This document shows, piece after piece, positions 1 through 6,313 of a DNA stretch of 12,453 bases. The stretch's first letter is position 1, and each line of letters begins with the position of its first letter. The translations under genes and the position numbers were made by a program. Origin of the DNA: JAYVIQ01 sp043770215 (lineage in GTDB: Bacteria; Bacteroidota; Bacteroidia; Cytophagales; JAAEPT01); assembly GCA_043770215.1 (NCBI GenBank), contig JAYVIQ010000028.1, positions 1-12,453 on the forward strand, in the 5' to 3' direction. Under the pieces are notes generated by a model. That model saw only the letters and a program-made list of their open reading frames with translations, searched no databases and was not told where the DNA came from.

Positions 1-102
1 GTTCTACTTTTATGGTGTATGCAATCTTTTTTGTTAAATTCGCAAGTCAAAATGTAGGCGTTTCTTTCAAACAACAGAAAATTTGTATTAACAAATATCA
101 AA

Positions 103-3100
103 ATGAATTATCAAAAAATAAATAACCTTACCGGATGGCTGGTTTTTGGGCTGTCGCTTTTAGTTTACGTACTCACTTTAGAACCAACAGCAAGTTTTTG
201 GGATTGTGGCGAGTTTATAGCTGTAGCTAGACATTTGCAAACTCCGCATCCTCCAGGAGCACCCATATTTTCTTTATTGGGCAGAGTTTTTTCTATGTTT
301 AGTGGAGATGGCTGGTCTGGTTTTAGCTTTAGCGAAAATGCAGCGTATTGGGTAAACATGTTGAGTGCTGTATCTGGTGCAGCTACATCTTTGTTTATGT
401 TTTGGTCCATCACCATTCTTGGCAAAAAACTTTTGAAAGTAGATGGCGAAGGATCTAAAGCAGATAAAATTGCTATTTTTGGAGCTGGTTTTGTTGGAGC
501 TATGGCGTGTACTTTTTCCGATTCACTTTGGTTTAGTGCTGTAGAAGCAGAAGTTTATGCCATTTCAGTATTTTTTACTGCGTTTGTTTTTTGGGCAATG
601 TTAAAAAGGTCTACTATCAAGAACCAAACTGAAAAAGATAGATGGATGATTTTAATTGCCTACATGATGGGTTTATCTATAGGTGTCCATTTGCTAAACT
701 TAGTGGCTATACCTGCACTAGCATTTATTGTTTATTTTGAAAATGAAAAACCAACGCTAAAGGGTGCAATCATTACTTTTTTACTATCTGCAGTTATTTT
801 AGTGGCTATATTATCTGGTTTACCAGGTCTTACAGAAATAGCATTTTGGTTTGATAGAATATTCAATTCTATGGGTTTACCGTTTAACTATGGAGCTTAT
901 TTTTTCTTGACTGCTATTATTGGTGGTTTGGTATATGGAATAATGTATTCTATGCAACATGGCAAAAGAATCTTAAACGTAGCTTTGCTTAGCACATCTT
1001 TTATTCTTATTGGTTTCTTATCTTATTTTGTCATTATTATTCGTTCTCAGCAAGACCCAACTATAGATGAAAATAATCCAGATGATTTGGTAAATTTTAT
1101 ATCTTATTTAAAAAGAGAACAATATGGAGATAGACCGTTATTTTTCGGGCCACAATTTAATATAGACTTACAAGCAAGCTGGCAAAAACATGCTCAAGAA
1201 CACGGCCAGCCTGAAGGAGATTTTATGACCAAAAAAGGATCCGTAAAGTATAAGAAAGTAGATGGCAATTATGTAGCCTATGACACTGCATTTAGTTACA
1301 AATATCCGCCAGAAGCAGAATCATTTTTACCTAGAATGTATGATCCTAGCCATCAAAACATTTATATGAATCTAATAGAACAATACAATGATGGCTACTA
1401 CCCTACTGAATATTACAGCGGAGAAAGAATTTCTTTTGTAGACAATATGAAGTATTTTTTTGATAGACAATTGGGTAGAATGTACTGGAGGTATTTCCTT
1501 TGGAATTTCAAAGGCAGAGAAAGACAAGAACAATATGCAGGTACTATGTCTATGAACTCACCTTCTAACGAAGAACTTCCTCAAGTTTTACGTCATCCTG
1601 CAAGAAATAACTTTTTTGCTATTCCTTTGATAATTGGCCTAATAGGGCTTGCGTATCATTTTATGAAAGACCATTTAAATTTTACGGTAGTGCTTACCCT
1701 GTTTTTGTTAACGGGTATGGCAGTTATTTTTTACTTAAACGCACCACCAGTAGAACCTAGAGAACGAGATTATGCTTACTCAGGCTCTTATATGGCTTTT
1801 TGTGTCTGGATAGGACTTGCCGTTATTGCACTTTATGATATTTTAGGCAAAGCATTAAAAAACAAATTAGGATCTGCTTCTATAGCTCTTTCCGTTTGTA
1901 TAGTTGCCCCAAGTATTATGGCAGCAGTTGGATGGGATGATCATGATAGATCTAAACGTTTTTTCTCAGTAGATTCAGCAAAAAATTTATTAAATTCTTG
2001 CGAAGAAAACGCTATACTCTTTACTGCAGGTGATAATGATACCTTCCCTTTATGGTATGTACAAGAAGTAGAGGGTTTTAGAACAGATGTAAGGGTATGT
2101 AATTTATCTCTTTTAAATACAGATTGGTATACAGAGCAGATGACTAGAAAAGCGCATAAAAGCATGCCTTTACCAATCACATTTGCAAAAGATGATTATA
2201 TGCAAGGATCTTTAGATTTCTTGCCATTTAGAACAGAGTCAAGAAAAAATATTGCCAAAACATATTACCAAGAGCAACAAACTAATGAAGGCAAGCAAAT
2301 GGTCTATAATCCAAATGCAGATCCTGGATTTTCTTTGGATAAGTATATAGCCCTTGTTAGAGAAAAAAGTCCAAAAATAATGGATTTTTATGGCGAAAAA
2401 GAAATGCCTTTCAAGATTGCTCGTAAATTTACTATTGAAGTAGATTCTGTAAAAGTTGCTGCAATGAGCTGGATACCACAAAACTTAAAATCTAAAGTTG
2501 TGTCTAAAATGGTTTTTGACAATGGAGACCAAGCCTTGTATAAAAAAGATTTAATCATGTTGGATATTATCAATTCAGTATCTAAATCTGGGTGGGACAG
2601 ACCAATATATTTCTCTACCACAGCAGGTTCTCCAGGCGGTGAAAACTTCCAAGGCATAAGAGAATATTTACAACAAGAAGCATTGGCTTACAGATTAATA
2701 CCGGCTTCTGGGTATGGGCAAATGAGTGAAGAAATGACTCATAAAATCCTTACAACGGGTTACAAAAACAATAAGAATGTAAACAGACAATTCTATTACA
2801 GAGGTTTAATGGATACTACAATTGTTTATACTGATGATTATGAAAGAATGGTTTATGGTACACAAGCAATTTATATACAATTGGCAATGAGCTATGTAGA
2901 AAGCAATCAAATTCCAAAAGCAAAAGAATTATTTGACTTTTATACCAAAACAATATCAGAAAGAAATTTCCCTTGGAACAACTTAGCACCTGCGTATTTA
3001 AATCTTGCTTATGACATATATGGCAATGGTAGAGGTGATAAGGAATATGAAAAAATTTCTGCTTTATATTTTGATGTAATTTTACACTACATCAGAACTG

Positions 3101-3267
3101 GAGATGACTCAGTGCATAGAGATGAGCATATAGAAAATGCAATACGTATACTTGGAAGCAGTGGGTTTTTAAAAGTATTAAGTGATAAAAACAGAACATC
3201 GTTAGTAAAAATACATCAAGAAAAATTAGCCAAAATAGCGCAAGCATTAGGTTATCAAAACATATAA
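103..3267 (+). CDS. DUF2723 family polytopic membrane protein (GT-C-like, TMEM260 family)
   Basis: The 1054-residue product has a hydrophobic N-terminal half with many membrane segments (first at about 11-26, others up to about 600) and a soluble C-terminal half. The DUF2723 signature is at the N-terminus: LEPTASFWDCGEF with acidic D34 and E37, followed by the first-loop motif HPPGAP (49-54). A second conserved block, EPRERDYAYSGSY, lies before the last membrane segments. The C-terminal part contains a GDNDTFPLWYVQ block and ends in helical, TPR-like repeats from about residue 918 to 1000. Family knowledge: DUF2723 proteins resemble GT-C glycosyltransferases, and the animal member TMEM260 is a protein O-mannosyltransferase. 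A periplasmic glycosyl-transfer role is therefore inferred, with unknown donor and acceptor. The ATG at 103 directly precedes the first membrane helix. A small inverted repeat (ATTTGT-ATTA-ACAAAT, 81-96) sits just upstream. The gene is complete, and the stop is one base before rlmB, so the two are probably co-transcribed. Confidence 0.9.
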   Translation: MNYQKINNLTGWLVFGLSLLVYVLTLEPTASFWDCGEFIAVARHLQTPHPPGAPIFSLLGRVFSMFSGDGWSGFSFSENAAYWVNMLSAVSGAATSLFMFWSITILGKKLLKVDGEGSKADKIAIFGAGFVGAMACTFSDSLWFSAVEAEVYAISVFFTAFVFWAMLKRSTIKNQTEKDRWMILIAYMMGLSIGVHLLNLVAIPALAFIVYFENEKPTLKGAIITFLLSAVILVAILSGLPGLTEIAFWFDRIFNSMGLPFNYGAYFFLTAIIGGLVYGIMYSMQHGKRILNVALLSTSFILIGFLSYFVIIIRSQQDPTIDENNPDDLVNFISYLKREQYGDRPLFFGPQFNIDLQASWQKHAQEHGQPEGDFMTKKGSVKYKKVDGNYVAYDTAFSYKYPPEAESFLPRMYDPSHQNIYMNLIEQYNDGYYPTEYYSGERISFVDNMKYFFDRQLGRMYWRYFLWNFKGRERQEQYAGTMSMNSPSNEELPQVLRHPARNNFFAIPLIIGLIGLAYHFMKDHLNFTVVLTLFLLTGMAVIFYLNAPPVEPRERDYAYSGSYMAFCVWIGLAVIALYDILGKALKNKLGSASIALSVCIVAPSIMAAVGWDDHDRSKRFFSVDSAKNLLNSCEENAILFTAGDNDTFPLWYVQEVEGFRTDVRVCNLSLLNTDWYTEQMTRKAHKSMPLPITFAKDDYMQGSLDFLPFRTESRKNIAKTYYQEQQTNEGKQMVYNPNADPGFSLDKYIALVREKSPKIMDFYGEKEMPFKIARKFTIEVDSVKVAAMSWIPQNLKSKVVSKMVFDNGDQALYKKDLIMLDIINSVSKSGWDRPIYFSTTAGSPGGENFQGIREYLQQEALAYRLIPASGYGQMSEEMTHKILTTGYKNNKNVNRQFYYRGLMDTTIVYTDDYERMVYGTQAIYIQLAMSYVESNQIPKAKELFDFYTKTISERNFPWNNLAPAYLNLAYDIYGNGRGDKEYEKISALYFDVILHYIRTGDDSVHRDEHIENAIRILGSSGFLKVLSDKNRTSLVKIHQEKLAKIAQALGYQNI

Positions 3268-3268
3268 A

Positions 3269-4009
3269 ATGCAAGAAATAAAGCCGGATTTTGTATTTGG
3301 AGCACAGTCTGTGCTAGAAACTTTGCGATCAGGCAAAGAAATAGAAAAGTTATTGGTACTTAGAGGCTCTAAAACAGAAGCAATGCGTGAAGCAGAACGC
3401 ATTGCCAAAAGTTTAAAAATACCTTGTACAGAAGTTCCAAAAGAAAAATTTGATAGAATCACAAGAAAAAATCATCAGGGGATGATTTGTTTTGTGTCAT
3501 CAGTCAATTATTATGACTTAGACAACATTATAAGCGAATGTTTTGCAAAAGGAAAAGATCCTTTTGTGCTCATTTTAGATGGTGTTACAGATGTACGAAA
3601 CCTTGGAGCTATTGCAAGATCTGCTGAATGTGCTGGTATAGATGCGTTAGTTGTGCCAAAAAGAGGTTCTGCACAAATTACAAGTGATGCTATGAAAACT
3701 TCAAGCGGTGCTTTAAGTTTTTTGAAAGTAGCAAGGGTAGATAGATTAATGCCCACTTTGAGGTATTTGCAAGATAGTGGTCTAAAAATAGTTGCTTGTA
3801 CAGAAAAAACATCAGAGACTATTTATACAACTAGTTTTAAAGGACCAATGGCAATCATAATGGGATCTGAAGAAACGGGTATAAGTACAGAGATTTTGGA
3901 AAAATGCAATGCAAAAGCTGCTATACCCATGAAAGGAAAAGTAGGGTCATTAAATGTTAGTGCAGCAGCCTCAGTAATTTTATTTGAAGCAGTTCGTCAA
4001 AGAGATTAA
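3269..4009 (+). CDS. rlmB: 23S rRNA (guanosine-2'-O-)-methyltransferase RlmB, SpoU/TrmH family
   Basis: This 246-residue protein is a typical length for RlmB, which methylates the 2'-O of a guanosine in 23S rRNA (G2251 in E. coli) using S-adenosylmethionine. It has an N-terminal substrate-binding domain (about 6-80, starting PDFVFGAQSVLETL) and a SPOUT knot domain (about 95-246). All three SpoU motifs are present: motif 1 LDGVTDVRNLGAIARSAE with N111 and catalytic-type R117, motif 2 IMGSEETGIS around 197-206, and motif 3 IPMKGKVGSLNVSAAASV from 219. The related TrmH-family 2'-O-methyltransferases share this fold, but the N-terminal domain and length favour RlmB. The start ATG lies one base after the DUF2723 stop (TAA-A-ATG), which indicates one transcript and probable coupled translation. 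The cytoplasmic rRNA modification role has no obvious link to the membrane protein upstream. Confidence 0.92.
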   Translation: MQEIKPDFVFGAQSVLETLRSGKEIEKLLVLRGSKTEAMREAERIAKSLKIPCTEVPKEKFDRITRKNHQGMICFVSSVNYYDLDNIISECFAKGKDPFVLILDGVTDVRNLGAIARSAECAGIDALVVPKRGSAQITSDAMKTSSGALSFLKVARVDRLMPTLRYLQDSGLKIVACTEKTSETIYTTSFKGPMAIIMGSEETGISTEILEKCNAKAAIPMKGKVGSLNVSAAASVILFEAVRQRD

Positions 4010-4033
4010 CTGTTTTTATTTTACTCAAACTAG

Positions 4034-4051
4034 TTTAAAACAAGTTTTAAA
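4034..4051. repeat. A/T palindrome between rlmB and the HopJ gene
   Basis: TTTAAAAC-AA-GTTTTAAA is an 8-bp perfect inverted repeat in the 58-nt gap after rlmB, next to a second short palindrome AAACTAGTTT (4027-4036). It is followed by A/T-rich sequence rather than a clean T-run. It could be a weak terminator for rlmB, a regulator site, or chance in A/T-rich DNA. Confidence 0.25.
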
Positions 4052-4067
4052 TATAATTTAATTGTAT

Positions 4068-4412
4068 ATGACTATAGAATCTTTTTTATTTAAAATAAGA
4101 GAAACTCCAGAACAAGTTCTTTTTACAGAAGTAATTGATTTAATAGACAAATACTACACCTTCTCTCCTTCTACTTTTAAAAACGGAAATATAATAAACT
4201 ATGAAGGAAAAAACTCTGGATCTTGTAAATTATTTTCATTTGCTAAACTTCAAAATCTATCACAAGAACAAACTTTGCATTGCTTTGGAGATTTTTATAG
4301 AAAAGATGTCTTGGAATTCCCAGAGAAAGAAGACCATCTAAATATCAGAAATTTTATGCTGTTTGGTTGGAGTGGTATTTCTTTCGAACGAGTATCCCTC
4401 ACAAAAAAATAA
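4068..4412 (+). CDS. HopJ type III effector-family protein
   Basis: A small protein of 114 residues whose whole length fits the HopJ family (named after a Pseudomonas syringae effector). Recognisable conserved features are Y-x-F-x-P-x-x-F-x-N-G near residues 30-40, the block NSGSCKLFSFAKL (about 49-61), QTLHCFGDFYRKDVL (about 68-82), and DHLNIRNFMLFGWSGISFE near the end. There is no signal peptide or membrane segment, so it is probably cytoplasmic. The ATG at 4068 is chosen over a possible TTG two codons earlier because ATG starts the family-like sequence MTIESF. It lies 58 nt after rlmB and may belong to the same transcript. Family knowledge: homologues are widespread in bacteria without type III secretion, so the effector name should not be read as a virulence function. 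Biochemical role unknown. Confidence 0.82.
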   Translation: MTIESFLFKIRETPEQVLFTEVIDLIDKYYTFSPSTFKNGNIINYEGKNSGSCKLFSFAKLQNLSQEQTLHCFGDFYRKDVLEFPEKEDHLNIRNFMLFGWSGISFERVSLTKK

Positions 4413-4480
4413 CTCAAGGTGCTTTTTTTAAATCTTTGAATGTGCTTTAAAAACAACCGGAATTTAAAAAAAAAACATAA

Positions 4481-4527
4481 GTAAACGTATACATCGTAAA
4501 AAAACTCTATTGTATGTATAAGTTTAC
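4481..4527. repeat. 14-bp inverted repeat / hairpin upstream of leuB
   Basis: Left arm GTAAACGTATACAT (4481-4494) and right arm ATGTATAAGTTTAC (4514-4527) pair at 13 of 14 positions around a 19-nt loop. On the - strand the hairpin is followed five bases later by a run of ten T (A-run at 4466-4475), like an intrinsic terminator pointing left. On the + strand no T-run follows, so on that side it would be a leader hairpin or a dyad operator 127 nt before the leuB start. No gene on the - strand needs a terminator here, so its role is open. Confidence 0.5.
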
Positions 4528-4653
4528 CTAGAATATTTATTCCTTTTGGATGCAAACACCCTAAACACAAGTACTAACCAAAATGGATAATTGCTAAAGC
4601 TTTTATATAGACTAATAAATTATTAACTTAGTACTCTTGAAAAATAAACATAA

Positions 4654-5721
4654 ATGAAAAAACATATAGCATACTTACCAGGAGATGGTATTGGTCCAGA
4701 GGTAGCATTGCAGGCAAAAAGAGCAATGGAAGCCATAGCAATAAAATTTGGACATGAATTTACTTTTGAAGAAGCCCTAGTTGGAGCTGTAGCAATAGAT
4801 GCAACAGGAGATCCATATCCAGAAAAAACTCACGATGTTTGCAAAAATGCTGATGCTGTTTTGTTTGGTGCAATTGGTCATCCAAAATATGATAATGACC
4901 CTACTGCCAAGGTAAGGCCTGAAGAAGGGTTGCTAAGAATGAGAAAAAAATTGGGCTTATACTGCAACATTAGACCAGTAAAAGCGTATGAAAAATTAAT
5001 AGATAAAGCACCTTTAAAAAACGATCGTTTGATTGGTGCAGATATGGTTACTTTTAGAGAGTTAACTTCTGGATTGTATTTTGGATCTCCTAGAGGGCGT
5101 TCAGAGGATGGTACAAGTGCTTTTGAAACTTGTACATATACAACAGAAGAAATAACTAGAATGGCTGTTTTGGCATTTAAAGCAGCAAAAAACCGTAGAA
5201 ATAAAGTTACTCTTGTAGATAAAGCCAACGTTTTGGTTACTTCTCGTTTGTGGCGTGAAGTGGTAACTAAATTTCATAAAGAAAATTATCCAGAAGTAGA
5301 GCTAGATTTTCTTTTTGTAGATAATGCAGCCATGCAAATGGTTCTTTGTCCAACTCAGTTTGACGTAATACTAACAGAAAATCTATTTGGAGATATAATC
5401 TCAGATGTTAGTTCTGTAATTGCTGGGTCATTAGGATTGTTGGCATCTGCTTCTATTGGTGGAGCTGTTGGCTTATATGAACCTATCCATGGTTCTTATC
5501 CACAAGCAGCAGGAAAAAACATTGCTAATCCTATGGCTGCCATTTTATCTGCAGCTATGCTTTTAGAAACATCTTTTGGTTTAGTAGATGAAGCAAGAGC
5601 AATAGAAAATGCTATTGCAGGTTGTATGGATAAAGGTTTTGTTACAGTAGACATAGATCCAGTAAATAACATAGGTACTAAAGAAGTTGGCGATAAAATA
5701 GTGGAATTTATATTGGCTTAA
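4654..5721 (+). CDS. leuB: 3-isopropylmalate dehydrogenase LeuB
   Basis: This 355-residue enzyme of leucine biosynthesis oxidatively decarboxylates 3-isopropylmalate to 2-oxoisocaproate with NAD+ and Mg2+ in the cytoplasm. It is full length for the isopropylmalate/isocitrate dehydrogenase family. Visible features are the N-terminal LPGDGIGPEV (8-17), malate-binding arginines R97, R107 and R135 (in LLRMRKKL, NIRPVK and FRELTSG), Y142 and K190, and metal aspartates D223, D247 and D251 (in VDNAAMQ and LFGDIISD). The nucleotide loop is IHGSYPQAAGKNIANP (278-293). Q284 stands where the Thermus enzyme has the NAD-ribose-binding aspartate. The substrate motif LLRMRKKLGLYCNIRP fits LeuB better than isocitrate or tartrate dehydrogenase. 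No leuA, leuC or leuD is adjacent in the window. The gene appears monocistronic, with a 241-nt leader region upstream and its own terminator 18 nt after the stop. Confidence 0.93.
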   Translation: MKKHIAYLPGDGIGPEVALQAKRAMEAIAIKFGHEFTFEEALVGAVAIDATGDPYPEKTHDVCKNADAVLFGAIGHPKYDNDPTAKVRPEEGLLRMRKKLGLYCNIRPVKAYEKLIDKAPLKNDRLIGADMVTFRELTSGLYFGSPRGRSEDGTSAFETCTYTTEEITRMAVLAFKAAKNRRNKVTLVDKANVLVTSRLWREVVTKFHKENYPEVELDFLFVDNAAMQMVLCPTQFDVILTENLFGDIISDVSSVIAGSLGLLASASIGGAVGLYEPIHGSYPQAAGKNIANPMAAILSAAMLLETSFGLVDEARAIENAIAGCMDKGFVTVDIDPVNNIGTKEVGDKIVEFILA

Positions 5722-5739
5722 GTAAAGTTTTTTATTAAA

Positions 5740-5780
5740 AAGAAGGCTTTTCAATGTATTTTGAAAAGCTTTCTTATTTT
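5740..5780 (+). terminator. Rho-independent terminator of leuB
   Basis: The arms AAGAAGGCTTTTCAA (5740-5754) and TTGAAAAGCTTTCTT (5761-5775) form a 15-bp stem with one G-U pair and a 6-nt loop. The T-rich tail TTATTTT follows, 18 nt after the leuB stop. The flanking A's (5737-5741) could let it work weakly on the other strand too. Confidence 0.85.
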
Positions 5781-6237
5781 AAGACAAAAAGTAAGCCTTA
5801 TATATAAGTAGAGTCTAAGGGTGTATTTAGTGTCTACTGAAAAAGTAAAGTAGTTTTCTTAGCTTATTTACAATCAATCATTGGTCACTTTTTTCTTTAC
5901 AAAAAAGTAAGAAAAAAGTCAAGACTATATAAAAAATAGCTAAGATTTGCTTGATTTCGCTGAAACATAACCAAAGGGAACAAAAACAAGAGTTTTTAAA
6001 CCAGCCTTAAATTCAGTATATAATTCCCCACAGTATGATGGTCTCAGACAGTGTTTTGTTTTAAACCATTACATCAATCAAATTTCTTAACGCATTTTTA
6101 TAAGGTAGATGCAAAGGTTTTAGCTTATTTCCTTTAAAATCTTTGCTTCAAAAATTGAAAACAGCAGAGTAAAATGTTGAATTACTGAATAATACATGTT
6201 TTTCAGTAAGCCCTATTTAAGGTTTTGGAGTTTGATG
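5781..6237. other. Non-coding spacer between convergent terminators, possibly a decayed dispersed repeat
   Basis: About 450 bp with no credible gene: all six frames are broken by frequent stops, and the start codons seen lead to only a few codons. No tRNA or known riboswitch fold was recognised. It contains a palindrome CTTATATATAAG (5797-5808), a long hairpin (5887-5919), an 11-bp direct repeat TTAGCTTATTT (5859-5869 and 6120-6130), an 8-bp direct repeat AGTAAGCC (5790-5797 and 6205-6212), and a short inverted repeat TTACTGAA / TTCAGTAA (6182-6209). The part from about 5880 to 6130 resembles, from memory only, intergenic repeat sequence common in Bacteroidota genomes. That resemblance is unverified. 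Confidence 0.45.
5887..5919. repeat. Long A/T hairpin in the convergent spacer
   Basis: Arm ACTTTTTTCTTTAC (5887-5900) and arm GTAAGAAAAAAGT (5907-5919) are complementary apart from one bulged T, around an AAAAAA loop. It has no gene directly beside it and lies 107 nt beyond the leuB terminator, so it is more likely part of a repeat element than a gene terminator. Confidence 0.5.
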
Positions 6238-6286
6238 AAAAAAGCAAAAAAAAATTGAATAGAAATTAATTTAATTTCTATTCAAT
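6238..6286 (-). terminator. Rho-independent terminator of the nuo/purF-like operon
   Basis: A perfect 15-bp stem is formed by ATTGAATAGAAATTA (6254-6268) and TAATTTCTATTCAAT (6272-6286), with a 3-nt loop. Read on the - strand it is followed by a T8-GC-T6 tract (A-rich 6238-6253 on the + strand). It lies 27 nt after the stop of the PurF-like gene and ends the leftward operon. Confidence 0.88.
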
Positions 6287-6313
6287 ACAATGTAATTTGA
6301 AAAAAAATGAATG

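Noticed and set aside
1..122. Open frame entering from the left edge (frame 3) that would overlap the DUF2723 start
   Set aside because: About 40 codons with no recognisable motif and an overlap into the DUF2723 gene; could be chance, and cannot be judged without upstream sequence.
4295..4570. 91-codon open frame on the - strand overlapping the HopJ gene and the spacer
   Set aside because: Low-complexity Phe/Lys-rich translation from A/T-rich DNA, antisense to a recognisable conserved gene; no family resemblance.
4632..4639. TACTCTTG as a Bacteroidota -7 promoter element (TAnnTTTG) for leuB
   Set aside because: One mismatch, and no TTG at the expected -33 spacing (nearest TTG at 4591 is too far); not enough to call a promoter.
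6001..6110. Short open stretch (about 30 codons) in the convergent spacer, a possible pseudogene
   Set aside because: No start, no family match that I can recognise, and stops close on both sides; kept only as part of the spacer description.
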